Assembly (NCBI GenBank): GCA_028551475.1
Contig: CM052359.1
Coordinates: 16,121,583-16,185,582, forward strand
DNA: 64,000 bases
Direction of reading: 5' to 3'
Source of the DNA: Casuarina equisetifolia
Lineage: Eukaryota > Streptophyta > Magnoliopsida > Fagales > Casuarinaceae
This document shows, piece by piece, positions 1 through 12,186 of this stretch (position 1 is its first letter; each line of letters starts with the position of its first letter). The position numbers were made by a program, and so were the translations under genes. The notes under the pieces were generated by a model. That model was not told where the DNA came from, ran no database searches, and worked only from the letters and a program-made list of their open reading frames with translations.

Positions 1-211
1 AACTTAACATTTTGCTTGTCCTTGAGCAAAAGCTCTACACAACACATTATAACAACATAAAAAAAAAAAAAATTACACACAAAAAGCACAATAAATTACA
101 CATAAAAAGCACTAAACAACATATTCTAACACCACCAATCACTCCATAGCATTTTTCAAAACAACAATGCCACACCCCCAAACTTAAAATTTTGCTCGTC
201 CTCGAGCAAAA
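1..211 (-). repeat. Duplicated hairpin plus polypurine module, 3' end of G1
   Basis: Two copies of a hairpin (stem TTTTGCTCG, loop of four, stem CGAGCAAAA) lie at about 10-31 and 190-211, each next to a run that reads AAGTTTGGGGGTGT on the element strand. The copy nearest the missing LTR is slightly altered in its stem. The same pair, 176-185 bp apart, is found in G2 and G3. In each element the LTR-proximal purine run is the expected polypurine tract for plus-strand priming; the role of the inner copy is unknown. Confidence 0.75.
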
Positions 212-2039
212 GAACAAAACAACTCATATAACCAATCTTTCCATGATATTCTTCCATAATTGTTCAACTTAACAATTCAAAGAAAAATATAACTTTCATC
301 CAAACATTGCAATTGGTTTATAAGAAAAGATAAACTCTTAACTATGTTAACCACATGTGTGTGTGTGTAAGTCCGCATTTTGTCTCAATTACATGCACTC
401 CAAATAGATTCACATTAATATACAACCTCTCAAAATCTCTAACCAAACCTCATAAGTTTGCTTTTCATTCCTCTCTCCACTAATGTAGGCCAATCATCTA
501 ACTAAGAATCAATAGGACTTTTATAAGCTTGTAATGTAAGGTTGGGTTAAGGGTAAGGTGAAAAGTCATTTAAGTTCAATAACCCATGAACACATTACTT
601 TCTAGGATCTCATTACGACTCTAGCCCTTCTCTACCTTTTTACTTCATGGAGATGATCTTTTCACCACACTTATTCTCATTCTTTCCCGTCCAATAATGC
701 TTTGACACTATACAAAAGCCATAATCATGTGTGCAACAACATAGCAAAACAAAAATATTTACACATTTAGCCACCTCAATCCTCTCTTATCAATGATATT
801 CAATAATAATGCTCAAAGATCTCCTTTAGAGAACTATGTGGCTTGAATCTAACAAAAGATAAATCTAGCAAATGCTTTTTTTTTTTTTTGAACAAAATAC
901 AAATACAAAAGTAACATACTATGCTACACACAATCATTTCAATCAATTTCTTCCCCTACTACATCCTTCCCTTCGACTTCTCTCATGCTTAAATAAACTT
1001 GTATACACCAGAAGTCAATATGTTCATGGGAATAGGACAATAGGACAAATTGATCAAAAGGCTAAGAAATATATGTGCAGGTGTCATTCAACAAAATCAA
1101 GATAAGAACAAGGCTCAGCGGGGTGACTGGGGATAAGTAAATAAGGTTAGCTTGAAAGGCTCAATCGATCCAAAGATGGCCTAAATCATTTTCTTAGTCA
1201 GATGTAACCTAGGATTTCGCCTCAAGAGGAAATCAAGCAAATTCTAAGATTCGGATAAGATTCAAGAAAATCACACACTTCACATGAATGTTCTCTAAAG
1301 ATACACACAATTTCAAGAAAATACAGACTTTTAATGCTCTATGAGTGAATCAACATAATCAGAATCACACTTAACTCATACCACAATTGCAAGTTTGAAC
1401 AAAATCTACATCTCCCAAAGAATCACTAAGAATTCACAATAAATGATTCAATCATAGAAATCATGGTCCAACACAAGAAAAAGATTTTACATAGAAAATA
1501 GACTTTCTAACACAAAACAGAAATTTTTTTTTAACACTAACACTTCAAACAAACACCAAACACTTCCTATACACCTCCAATATACTTCCAACACAACCAC
1601 AACACACAACCTCCAACAAAAACAGCACACTTCCAACAACAATAGCAGCACCCCCAAACTTAAATGAAGCATTCTCTTCAATGATAACAGAAAATAAAGC
1701 AGTAGTAAGGAAGGAACAAGGAAAACTCCCCTGATTGCAGGTAGTCAAAATGGAGTTGTGATGAGCATATGGTGACAGCCTTCTAACCAAACTCCTAACG
1801 AAAGACTTCTAACTAAAAGACCATAAAGTACTTGGGTTGCCTCCCAAGAAGAGCTTGCTTTATAGTTTTCAGCCAAACTATCCTCCACATTGTTCAAGGA
1901 GGATGAAACTCCAGAAGTTTCGGAGACAGTTTGTGTCGTTTGATGGTTGTGCATTCTTCAATCAGCACAATTGTCTCATATATTTCCAGCTTCCTTTTAT
2001 TCTCCAGTATCTCTTTCAAAAATTCTTTACAACTAGGTA
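212..2039 (-). other. Non-coding 3' region of G1
   Basis: No coding capacity is apparent. It aligns throughout with the matching region of G2 (about 8700-10430) and, reversed, of G3 (about 56140-57730). Near 1840-1870 it carries a version of the motif GGGAGGCAACCCAAGTA, which in complete Athila/Tat elements is seen downstream of pol. Small simple repeats include a GT run at 355-368 and a T run at 878-889. The short frames here are shadows. Confidence 0.7.
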
Positions 2040-3360
2040 TTTAAACTGGAGTCCCTGCAAAAGGAATGTTAATGTGCAATTTTAAAGATATATCAAGGAA
2101 TTCCAAAAACTGCTTATCTTTAACGTGTTGCTGGAATCTCTGGGTAGATGGAGTTGGAGGCATAAAGGACTCATGAATTGCTTGAACAAGGTTGTTCCTA
2201 GGTGCCTCCTCAAGTTGTATGCTGACATCTTTATCTATTTCTTCAAAAATGTTTGCGTCAGCATCTTCTTCTCCTACTTGGTTGCCACATGTCTGGGTTA
2301 TTGCCTCTGCGGTATCTATAAGACTTTTCTCCACTTCGCTAGGCAAAGGACCCTCCTGACTCTCTGAGATCATGTTGATCAGCTGACCCATTTTCACCTC
2401 TAATCTTTGGAATGAAGCTGCTTTTCTTTGAAAGCTTGCTTCTATCCTCTCTGTAATGTTCTGTGTGGTGCTGGCCATCTCGCTAATCATTTCCTCTAAG
2501 TTAGGTTTAACCTCTTCTGTTTGCCAAAATGTTGGTTGCGGTCTCATCTCATTTGGATTACTCTATGTACAAGTTTGATGGTTGTACCATCCCGGATTGT
2601 ATATGTTGGAGTAAGGATCATTTTGTGACCTGCTAGGAATCCCAACAAAATTAGCATAATCATTATGATGAAAATAAGGGTTACCTACTTGACATTTTGT
2701 GCTTTCATGATAGTCATCAAATGCCATCTCCTCTAAGAAGTTAAATGCCTCTTCTGGTGATTTGCTATGTAGGTGCCCTCCTGCAACTGTATCAATTACA
2801 AAACGGAGATTTGTACTACACCCATCATAAAAAGTTTATACTTGTAGCCAAATGGGTAGTCCATGATGTGGACATCTTCTCAAAAGTTCCTTGAATCTTT
2901 CCCAAGCTTCATACAATAATTCATCATTCATCTGCTCAAAAGTGAAAATATCGTTACGCAATTTAACAGATCTTACAAAAGGAAAGAACTTACCAAGAAA
3001 TTTCTGAGCCAAATCATCCCATGTAGTAATTAATCCTGCAGGAAGTGAAGAGAACCAATTTTTAGCTGTATCTTTTAGAGAAAATGGAAATAATTTTAAC
3101 CTGATAACATCTTCTGTGACTCCATGATCTCCAATCATGTCACAGAATTCAAGGAATGCTTCAATGTGAGCATTTGGATCCTCATTTGATAGCCCACTAT
3201 ATTGCACAGATTTTTGAAGCATCTTGATGTGCACCGGCTTGACCTCAAAGTTGTTTGCCTGAATTGCAGGCCTTTGAAAGCTTGTTGTGGCATTCCAAAA
3301 TGATGGCGCATAATCTTTCAAGAGTTTACGTAAACCATCATTTCTCTCCATCTTTGTTTT
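2040..3360 (-). pseudogene. Gag region of G1 (fossil)
   Basis: Retrotransposon gag relic. It carries the conserved stretch with LKLFPFSLKDTAKNWFSSL and TTWDDLAQKFLGKFFPF (about 2990-3110), followed by a later block ending in LDISLKLHINIPFAGTP (about 2045-2110) that matches the C-terminal gag of Athila/Tat elements. Gag forms the particle that packages element RNA. The region is broken in several places and cannot give a full Gag. Close relatives lie at 10436-12040 and 54401-56140. Confidence 0.85.
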
Positions 3361-3473
3361 TTTCTCTACAACAAAATACAATATTAAAAGTAGAAATAAA
3401 ATAAAAGCAACAAAAGCTAGATTAAACTAAGAAGCTATTCGGTATTAATATTAAACAGCAGTAAAACAACCAA

Positions 3474-3491
3474 TCCCCGGCAACGGCGCCA
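3474..3491 (-). other. Primer binding site of G1 (tRNA-Asp)
   Basis: The plus strand reads TCCCCGGCAACGGCGCCA, which is the 3' end of plant tRNA-Asp(GUC) including CCA, so the minus strand is its exact complement. It lies six bases inside the LTR. tRNA-Asp priming is typical of Athila-type gypsy elements. Confidence 0.9.
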
Positions 3492-3497
3492 AAAACT

Positions 3498-5240
3498 TGT
3501 TCGGTGAAATTCTACATGCAAGTGTACATGTCGAACAAGTAATATAATGATAAGTACAGATATCGTCCCACGAAAGTTGGTGTTTACTAAACTAATTAAT
3601 TACTAACGGTGAATAGATCCTAGAGTTTATCTAGCTAATCAAAAATGGTAAAACATGAATTTAATAACTAAATTAATCTAAAATTGATAAGTGAAATGTG
3701 TTAGAGCTTTCGATTTCACCTAATTACTCAGTACAAATGTCAATCATTTATGTTTGCAAGATTAATTCTATTCATGTGATGGCGGAATTTCCTAATTTAT
3801 TCACTACCCTATGTCTAGGTGTAGCGAACCTACTTAGCTCATTAACCCACTGTATGTCTACATCTGAACTAAATGAACTAAGTGCATTAAGATATGTGAA
3901 TATTCCAGTTTGCACCTAAAGCCACACAAATCATATGGTATATTTCTATCCATATTAATCTATGGTTGCATATTACATGAAGCAACTGCATATCGTCGTC
4001 GTTCGAACTCAAATATGCAAATCATATCAATTAAGTGGTAGCTAATCACTTAAATGCATTAAGATCAGTAACATGCAACTTCACATTCATAAAATACCTC
4101 ATAAAGCACAAACAATCATATCATTCATACATCATAATTAAGTTCCATCTTAGCTCTAACACAATAAATTAAAATAACATATTTACACAAACTAAATCAG
4201 TGCAAAAACGTGAACAAAATATTCTGGAATTTAAAAACATTAAAGCTGTCACCAAATGTCTTCAAATCACAAAACAAATTGCACAAATTTGCACATCAGG
4301 AAGAGGAGAAGAAGCTGTCTAGAAAACGGGAAGAAAATGAGCAGAGACGCACCCTCACGCGCTTTTGCACGCATTGACACACTCCGGTGACACGCGCCGC
4401 CGTCCGGCCACCACGCGCCGCCGCCGGTCTTCACAGAAACTTCAGGAAAGATAGATCGAGACGCCTAGGTTGCAGATCTGTAAAAATATCTAGCAAATCC
4501 GCCACAGAAACGCGTAGATCTAGCGGAATGGACAAAGTCGGCGTTCGCACTTCTTCGCCAGAAACCGCCGTAAACCGCCACGAAACTGGTACAGAAAGGC
4601 TAGAAATCACTTTAGGACTAAAGATCTGCTCTCTCCTCGCCCAAAATCACCTAAATGTAGCTGGAAAAGAAGAAAATATGGTCAGAAATGGGTCGTCGCC
4701 AGAGAAAGCGATGGATGGACGGTTGGCGTTCGCACTTCCGTCACGCTCCTCTCTGAGACCCACGCTGTCGCACGTAGCCTCTCTTTCTCCGGCGACACCT
4801 CTGGTTCTGATCAAAGACTCCGACTCCCTCGGTTTCTTTCTCTCCTACTCTCTCTCTGTTCGGTCCTCTTTGTTTGACTTTTCTTCTTTTATGTTGTCAT
4901 TTCCGTTGCCAACTAAGAACCTATAATAACCTCACGGGTCCCACATGTTTCTTCATCTGTTTGACTTCCTTTTGCCTTGTTCGTGAAGCTCCATCCTTTC
5001 TATTCAAGTCCTTTTCTTTCCTCACATGCTTCCACGTTTCCACGTGCATAACTTATTTTCTTTTATATTCTTTTTTCATGGTTTTCTACTCCTTTTTCTT
5101 CTTTTTCTTCTATTTTGGGTTTACTGCATAAAATAACAAAATATACATAATTATCATTAAATACAAATATAATTTAATAAAAACTACATTAAACATTACC
5201 TAAAATACTATTAATAACTCTATAAAATATAGAGTTATCA
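3498..5240 (-). repeat. 5' LTR of G1 (1743 bp)
   Basis: On the plus strand it begins TGTTCGGTGAAATTC and ends AGAGTTATCA, so the element-sense LTR is TGATAACTCT...CACCGAACA with TG/CA ends. Both ends match the LTRs of G2 and G3. The middle (about 4330-4860) is GC- and CpG-rich against an AT-rich background, and part of it (for example around 4520-4560) is close to the corresponding part of the G3 LTR. Open frames inside it are LTR sequence, not genes. Confidence 0.9.
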
Positions 5241-5989
5241 GCCCTCCTCTATGTAATCTTTTACATAGTTTTTAAGTTTCTACTTATCATGTGTGATTAA
5301 TATCAATGACATGGGTCTTAAGCCCTTTTAATAAAATAAAAAAATCTTTGCTATGGATGTTAAAAAAGCTTTCCTATGGATTTTAAAGATGGTACATTCT
5401 CTTTCATATATATATATATGTACAAACAACATATAAACATTCAAGACAGTTTACAACATTCAACTCTTAACGAATCAATTTTGAAAACATGAAATACATT
5501 AATAGGTAACAAACTAGGAAGGTAGTAGACCTTTGTAGAAATATTTAGATAACCTTAATTGTCCAAGGGTCAATGGTAGGTTTACCTTCTTTGAAGACAT
5601 GAGAAAGCTGAGTGTTGTTTAATCACAACAATTGGTATATTTTAATGGAGTACTACAATCTTCACAAGGGTTGGTGTACCTTGTTCACATAGTTCACAAG
5701 AAATAAGAATTTGATTCCACAAGGTTTGGATCAAGATCTTATCCCTACATATTTCTAACCCTTGTACAAATGGATGAACTTTAAATAGGCATTACATCCC
5801 CTTCCAAAGTTACATGAAAGTTATTTCATAATGGCAGACTTATCTAGTGCAAGGACATAACTCAAGTATCGAAATGCCAATGTTGTGCTAATCCACAAAA
5901 GGAATCTTTGAACCATTTGTTTCTTTAAAGTAACCTAGCACCATATATTTGGAAAAGGTTTGTAGATGCACTCTTTATGCAAGTTTTTA
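5241..5989. other. Old intergenic DNA, no gene seen
   Basis: AT-rich sequence between the G1 LTR and the LINE RT relic. An alternating AT run lies near 5408-5421. Part of 5520-5990 may be decayed downstream LINE sequence on the minus strand, but I cannot show this from motifs. Nothing else is recognised. Confidence 0.5.
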
Positions 5990-6494
5990 ACCAATCCATT
6001 AATGGTCTTTCGTCTAGATGGTTTCTCATAGCCAAGTAAAAAATTAATCTGTAAACAAAGAAGATTTTCTATCCATCAATAGCTTCATACTCATCTAAAG
6101 ATAGCATAAGTTTTAAATGCATTACATGTCCCTCAATTTTCAAGATGAGAATATCATCTACATATAAAAGTAAGGGCACTCCCCATTGAATCCATAATCT
6201 CCCTTGTAAATGCCAATCCTTTCTTATTCCTTTATGTGATTTAACTTTTTACTTAAAGCCTTTTAGGTGAGGATGAAAATACTTGGGGATAAGCAACCCC
6301 CTTGCCTCAAACCCTTAGTTGACTTAAAGAAGCCATGCCCAGTGCCTTGTATTTGTATAGAAAGCCAATTGTTTGAAAGGTAATAGAAAACCAAATCACA
6401 CCATTGGTAAGAAAATCCAAATCTAGATAGCACTTTGGTGATGAACTCCTTTCCATATGATCTTATGTTTTCTTTACATCTACTTTGTTGATAT
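5990..6494 (-). pseudogene. LINE (L1-type) reverse transcriptase relic
   Basis: Minus-strand translation gives, in order, a finger/palm start resembling KVDVKKTYDHM (about 6456-6490), EFITKVLSRFGFSYQWC (about 6390-6440), LRQGGCLSPSIFIL (about 6265-6306) and the catalytic LYVDDILIL (about 6143-6170). Spacing and order match plant L1 RT, where the usual forms are RQGDPLSPYLF and ADDTL. In-frame stops are present, for example directly after the first motif and after IFILT, so it is dead. It is a different copy from the LINE at 14042-17990, which has its own RT. The relic ends where an LTR-like sequence starts at 6495. Confidence 0.8.
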
Positions 6495-6665
6495 TGTTGG
6501 ATATGGATTAACCCAATGAGAAGGGTCAGATTAGGTTTTATTTATTTATTTGTATTTATTTCAAATAAAGCAAAATAAAAAAATCCTTAAGAACACAAAA
6601 AAATGTTTAGGTGGTTCGCCTAATACCCTTAAACCTACTTCCACCCCTTCTTATCAATAGTAAGA
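6495..6665 (-). repeat. Possible copia-type LTR relic, split by G2
   Basis: Begins TGTTGGATATGG and contains GGTGGTTCGCCTAATACCC followed by a CCACCCC stretch, recalling the part of the minus-strand copia A and B LTRs that reads GGTGGTTCGGCACTCA...CCACCCTC. G2 is inserted at its right end, so it may continue at 13993-14041. No partner LTR or internal region is seen, so it is a fragment or old solo LTR of a different family. Confidence 0.35.
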
Positions 6666-6670
6666 GAAAC

Positions 6671-8471
6671 TGTTCGGTGAAATTCTACATGCAAGTGTAC
6701 ATGTCGAACAAGTAATATAATGATAAGTACAGATATCGTCCCACAAAGGCTGGTGTTCACTAAACTAATTAATTACTAATGGTGAATAGACTCTAAAGTT
6801 TATCTAGCCAACCAAAATGATAAAACATGAATTTAATAACTAAATTAATCTAGAATTGATAAACGAAATGTGCTAGAGCTTCCAATTTCACCTAATTACT
6901 CAGTACAAATGCTAATAATTTGTACTTGCAAGATTTATTCTATTCATGTGATGGCGGAATTTCCTAATGTATTCACTACCCTATGTCTAGGTGTAGCAAA
7001 CCTACTTAATTCATTAACTCATTGTATGTCTACATACGAATTAAATGAACTAAATGCATTAAGATTTGTGAATATTCCAGTTTGCACCTAAAGCCACACA
7101 AATCATATGGTATAGTTCTATCCATATTAATCTATGGTTGCATATTACATGAAGCAACTGCATATCGTCATCGTTCGAACTCAAATATGCAAATCAGATC
7201 ATCTAAGTGGTAGCTAATCACTTAAATGCATTAAGATCAGTAACATGCAACTTCACATTCCTAAAATATCTCACAAAACACAAACAATCTCATCATTCAT
7301 ACATCATAATCAAGTTCCATCGTAGCTCTAACACAATAAATTAAAATAACATATTTACACAAATTAAATTAGTGCAAAAACGTGAACAAAATATTCTGGA
7401 ATTTAAAAACATTAAGTTGTCACCAAAAATGTCTTCAAATCACAAAATAGATTGCACAAATCTACACATCAGGGGGAGGAAATGAAACTGTCTGGAAAAC
7501 GAGAAGAAAACGAGCTGACACGTGCCATCACGCGCTCTCGCACGCGTTACCACATGCCGGTGACACGCGCCGCCGCCGTCCGCCACCGGTCTTCACAAAA
7601 ACTTCAGGAAAGGTAGCTGGGGACGCCTAGATTACAGATCTGTTGAGAAATCATGCAAATCCACCTTAGAACCGCGTAGATCTAATGGAAAGTGGACTAG
7701 GGGCTGTTGGAAATATGCTAGAAATCGGAACAACGGGGCTTGGATGGCGTTCGCACGTTCCAAGGTCCCTTTATAACTGAAAATGCCAACAAATTCCAAG
7801 CAGAAGAAACCGGTTAGCGTTCGCACTGCTGGTCTCTCTTTTCTCCCTCTTTCTCGCCAGAAAACGACACTGGAAATGGACTTTTTCTCCCCTGTGTCGG
7901 TCAGCTTTTGCATGACCGCCCCTCAATCGCGACCTTTTTCTCCCTCCTTTCAGTTTCTCGCTCTCTGCACGATAAAAGCCTCACGCATTTTCTACGATCC
8001 CACACATTTTTCCACTCATGCAACCCACTGTTTTCCACTTGGCTTTCTTTATTTGACTTCTTTTGTTTATAAAAGACCTCTTGTGTTGCCTAATTCACCT
8101 TCATTCTCCTCTCTCTTCTACATAATGGCCTCACAAGTCTTCTACATAATAGCCTAATGGGTCCCATGTGTTTCCTTCTTTTCTTTGTAATTAATGTTTG
8201 CGCTCCCACTTCTCTCCTATGGTCCTGCACAATAGCCTTCTTCTCCATTTTTTGTCTTTTCCTCACATGGACTCACGTGCACCTTTGCTTATTTTCTTTC
8301 TTTCCTCTTAATCTTTTGCTTCATTTCTCTTGTTTTTCAGCTATTTTGGGTTTGCTGCATAAAATAACAAAATATACATAAATATAATTAAATACAAATA
8401 TAATTTAATAAAAACTATATTAAACATTACCTAAAATACTATTAATAACTCTATAAAATATAGAGTTATCA
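6671..8471 (-). repeat. 3' LTR of G2 (1801 bp)
   Basis: Plus strand runs from TGTTCGGTGAAATTC to AGAGTTATCA. It is the same length as its partner at 12187-13987. Differences are mostly C/T and G/A changes concentrated in the GC-rich block (about 7500-7950), as expected from decay of methylated cytosines. The middle segment differs strongly from that of the G1 and G3 LTRs. Confidence 0.93.
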
Positions 8472-8696
8472 ATACCCCCAAACTTAACATTTTGCTCATC
8501 CTCAAGCAAAAGTACGAAACAACACATTATTACAACATAAAAAAAAAAAAATTTTTACTCACAAAAAGTACAAGAAATTACACACAAAAAGCACTAAACA
8601 ACAGATTTTAACAACACCACCATTCACTCCATAGTATTTTCCAAAACAACAATGCCACACCCCCAAACTTAAAATTTTGCTCGTCCTCGAGCAAAA
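8472..8696 (-). repeat. Duplicated hairpin plus polypurine module, 3' end of G2
   Basis: The LTR-proximal copy (8472-8511) has the purine run, reading AAGTTTGGGGGTAT on the element strand, directly against the LTR, with a partly decayed hairpin. The inner copy (about 8657-8696) keeps a perfect 9-bp stem (TTTTGCTCG / CGAGCAAAA) and its own purine run. Spacing is 185 bp. Confidence 0.78.
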
Positions 8697-10435
8697 GAAC
8701 AAAACAACACATATAACCAATCCTTCCATAATTGGTCAACTTAACAATTCAAAGAAAAAAAAACATAACTTTCATCCAAACATTGCAATTGGTTTATAAG
8801 GTAAGATAGACTCTTAACTATGTCAACCACGTGTGTGTATGTGAGAGTCCGCATTTTTTCTCAATTGCATATACTTCAAATAGATCCACATTAATGTGCA
8901 ACATCTCAAAATCTTTAACCAAATCTCATAGGTTTACTCTTCATTCCTCTCTCCATTAATGTAAGTTAATCATCTAACCAAAAATCAATAGGTCTTTCAT
9001 AAGCTTGTAATGTAAAGCTGGGCTAAGGGTCAAATGGAAGTCATTTAAGCTCAAATAACCCATGAACACATTACTTTCTAGGATTTCATCAAAACTCTAG
9101 CCCTTCTTACCTTTTTACTCCATAAAGATTTCTACCACCACTTAGTCTCATTCTTTCTTGTCCAACAATGCTTTGACATTAATAAAGGCCATAATCATGT
9201 GTGCAACGATAAAGCAAAAACAAAAGCATTTACACATATAGCCACCTCAATCCTCTCTTATCAAGAATATTCAATAATAATGCTCAAAGATCTCATTTAG
9301 AGAACTATGTGACTTGAATCTAACAAAAGATAATGAGATCTGGCAAATGCTTTTCTCTTTTCTTTTTTTTCTTTTTTTTCATGTGCATTTGCATACACAT
9401 TTACATAAACAACAAATTGTGTCACACATAATCATTCTAATCAATTGCTTCCTATACTACATCCTCTCCTTGACTTCTCTCATGCTCAAATAAACTTGTA
9501 CACACTAGAAGTCAATATGTTCATGGGCATAGGACAATAGGACAAATTGATCAAAAGGCTAAGGGATATATGTGCAGGTGTCATTTAACAAAATCAGGTT
9601 AAGAACAAGGCTTAGCGGGGTCACTGGGGATAAGTAAATAAGGTTAGCTTGAAAGGCTCAAACGATCCAAAGATGGCCTAAATCATTTTCTCAGTCAAAT
9701 GCAACTTAGGATTTCACCTCAAGAGAAAATCAAGCAAATTCTAAGATCTGGGTGAGATCCAAGAAATCACATACTTCACATGAATGTTCTCTAGAGATAC
9801 ACACAATTTCAAGAAAATGCAGACTTTTACTGCTCAATAAGTGAATCAACATAATTAGAATCACACTTAACTCATACCACAATTGCAAGTTTGAACAAAA
9901 TCTACATCTCTCTAAGAATCGCTAAGAATTTACAATAAAGAATCCAATCATAGAAATCATGGTCCAACACAAGAAAAAGATTTTACACCAAAAAATAAAC
10001 TTTCTAACACAAAGCAGAAAATTTTAACACTAAGCAGAAAATTTTAACACTAACACTTCCAACAAACATTTCCAAGACAATAGAAAACACTTCCAATATA
10101 CTCCTAATATACTTCCAATACACCCATAACTACCATAACACAACCTCCAACACAACCCAATAAAACAGCATACTTCCAACAATAGCAGTAGCACCCCCAA
10201 ACTTAAATGAACCATTCTCCTCAATGATAAAAGAAAATAAAGCAACAATAATAAGGAACAAGGAAAACTCCCCTGATTACAGGTTGTTAAAATGGAGCTG
10301 TGATGAGCATATGGTGACAGCCTTCTAACCAAACTGCTAACAAAATATTTCTAACTAAATGACCATAAAGTACTTGGGTTGCCTCTTAAGAAGCGCTTGC
10401 TTTATAGTTTTCAGCCAAACTATCCTCCACGTTGC
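8697..10435 (-). other. Non-coding 3' region of G2
   Basis: No coding potential is recognised. It aligns with 212-2039 (G1) and, reversed, with about 56140-57730 (G3). It includes a T-rich run near 9355-9380 and, near 10378-10395, the motif seen downstream of pol in full-length Athila/Tat elements. Confidence 0.7.
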
Positions 10436-12040
10436 TTAAGGAGGATGGAACTCCAATAGTTTCAGAGACAATTTATGTCGTTTGATGGTTGTGCATTCTT
10501 CGATCAGCACAACTGTCTCATATATTTCCAGCTTCCTTTTGTTCTCCATTATCTTTTTCAAAAATTCTTCACAACTAGGTATTTGAACTGGAGTATCTGT
10601 AAAAGGAATGTTAATGTGCAGTTTTAAAGATATATCAAGGAATTCCAAAAACTGTTTATCTTTAACGCGTTGCTGGAATCTTTGGGTAGATGGAGTTGGA
10701 GGCATAAAGGACTCATGAATTACGAGAACAAGGTTGTTCCTAGGTGCCTCCTCAAGTTGTAGGCTGACATCTTTATCTATTTCTTCAAAAATTTCATTGT
10801 CAGCATCATCTTCTTCTACTTGGTTGCCACATGTTAGGGTTATTGCCTCTGCTGTATCTTCAAGGTTTTTCTCCATTTTGCTAGGCAAAAGACCCTCTTG
10901 ATTCTCTGAGATCATATTGATAAGCTGACTCATCTGCACCTCTAAGTGTTGGATTGAAGCTTCCTATCTCTGAAAGCTCACTTCTTGATTTTGAAATTTT
11001 GCTTCAATTCCCTCCGTAAAGTTTTGTGTGGTGCTAGCTAGCTCACTGATCATGTCCTCAAAGTTAGGTTTCATCTCTTCTGTTTGCCTAAATGTTGGTG
11101 GAGGTCTCATCTCACTTGGGTTACTCCATGCAAAAGATTGATGGTTGTGCCATCCCAGATTATACGTGTTGGAGTAATAATCATTTTGTGACTTGCTAGG
11201 AATCCCAACAAAATTAGCATAATCATTATATTGAACATATGGGTTACCTACTTGACATTCCATGCTCGTATGTGCTCCACCACAAAATTCACATGATCTA
11301 TTCTTTAGGAACACTTCCAATTCTACTCGTAAGTCAGCGAGGTTATCTACTTCATGGACTCCACTTGCTTGATGCATTGGTAGTCTCTCAGTAGACCATT
11401 GATAATTATCAACTGCCATCTCCTCTAGAAAATTAAATGCCTCTTCTGGTGTTTTGTTATGTAAGTCCCCTCCTGCAGCTATATCAATTACACAACGAAG
11501 ATTCATACTACACCCATCATAAAAAGTTTGTACCTGTAGCCACGTGGGTAGTCCATGATTTGGACATATCCTCAAAAGTTCCTTGAATCTCTCCCAAGCT
11601 TCATATAATAATTCATCATTCATCTGCTCAAAAGTGAAAATATCGTTATGCAATTTAGCAGATCTTGCAAAAGGAAAGAACTTACCAAGAAATTTCTGAG
11701 CCAAATCATCCCATGTAGTAATTAATCCTGCAGGAAGTGAAGAGAACCAATTTTTAGCTATATCTTTTAGAGAAAATGGAAATAGTTTTAACCTGATAAC
11801 ATCTTCTGTGACTCCATGATCTCCAACCATGTCACAGAATTCAAGGAATGCTTCAATGTGAGCATTTGGATCCTCATTTGATAGCCCACTATATTGCACG
11901 GATTTTTTTAAGCATCTTGATGTGCACAGGCTTGACCTCAAAGTTGTTTGCCTGAATTGCAGGCCTTTGAAAGCTTGTTGTGGTATTCCAAAATGATAGT
12001 GCATAATCTTTTAGGAGTTTACGTGAACCATCATTATTCT
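10436..12040 (-). pseudogene. Gag region of G2 (fossil)
   Basis: Shows the gag core LKLFPFSLKDIAKNWFSSL, a cysteine/histidine cluster with CEFCGGAHTSMEC (a shortened zinc-knuckle-like motif, near 11275), a Gln/Glu-rich middle likely to form coiled coil, and the Athila/Tat-type gag C terminus with LDISLKLHINIPF and KRKLEIYETVVLIEEC. In complete relatives this C terminus runs on into protease; here no protease or later enzyme follows. It has a few breaks. Gag would assemble the virus-like particle in the cytoplasm. Confidence 0.85.
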
Positions 12041-12162
12041 CCATCTTTCTTTTTTTGCAACAAAATACAATATTAAAAGTAGAAATAAAATAAAAGCAAC
12101 AAAAGCTAGATTAAACTAAGAAGCTATTCGATATTAATATTAATTAGCAGTAAAGCAACCAA

Positions 12163-12180
12163 TCCCCGGCAACGGCGCTA
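12163..12180 (-). other. Primer binding site of G2 (tRNA-Asp)
   Basis: Plus strand TCCCCGGCAACGGCGCTA, one base different from the 3' end of tRNA-Asp. It lies six bases from the LTR, as in G1. Confidence 0.88.
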
Positions 12181-12186
12181 AAAACT

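Larger units (their letters stand above)
1..5240 (-). mobile_element. G1: gag-only Ty3-gypsy (Athila/Tat-like) element, left end outside window
   Basis: Minus-strand LTR element. Reading from the right it has a 5' LTR (3498-5240), a tRNA-Asp primer site (3474-3491), a gag region, a long non-coding 3' region, and a hairpin/polypurine module at the left window edge. The 3' LTR must lie just left of base 1, because the first bases match the sequence that sits directly inside the 3' LTR of G2 and G3. Gag has the retrotransposon-gag fold sequence of the Athila/Tat group. No reverse transcriptase, RNase H or integrase is recognisable, the same architecture as G2 and G3, so the element is non-autonomous (resembling the TR-GAG class). 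Gag is broken in several places. Age cannot be read because only one LTR is in view. The target duplication is also out of view; its right copy should be GCCCT. Confidence 0.85.

Noticed and set aside
3474-3491. An apparent tRNA-Asp sequence.
   Set aside because: Only the last 18 bases are present, next to an LTR; it is a primer binding site and not a tRNA gene.
3698-3919. A 73-residue open frame repeated at 6870-7091 and 12386-12607, with counterparts on the other strand in the LTRs of G3 and both gypsy solo LTRs.
   Set aside because: It lies inside LTRs, antisense to the element, has no family resemblance, and is kept only because the LTRs are similar.
4387-4926. A 179-residue Arg/Ser-rich frame in a GC-rich island, and similar frames near 7783, 13256, 52846 and 58115.
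   Set aside because: They sit in the GC-rich block of gypsy LTRs, where few stops occur on either strand by composition. Reading differs between copies.
5340-5400. FAMDVKKAFLWI on the plus strand, like the copia RT motif QMDVK.AFLNG.
   Set aside because: A single short motif with no other RT block nearby; likely chance.
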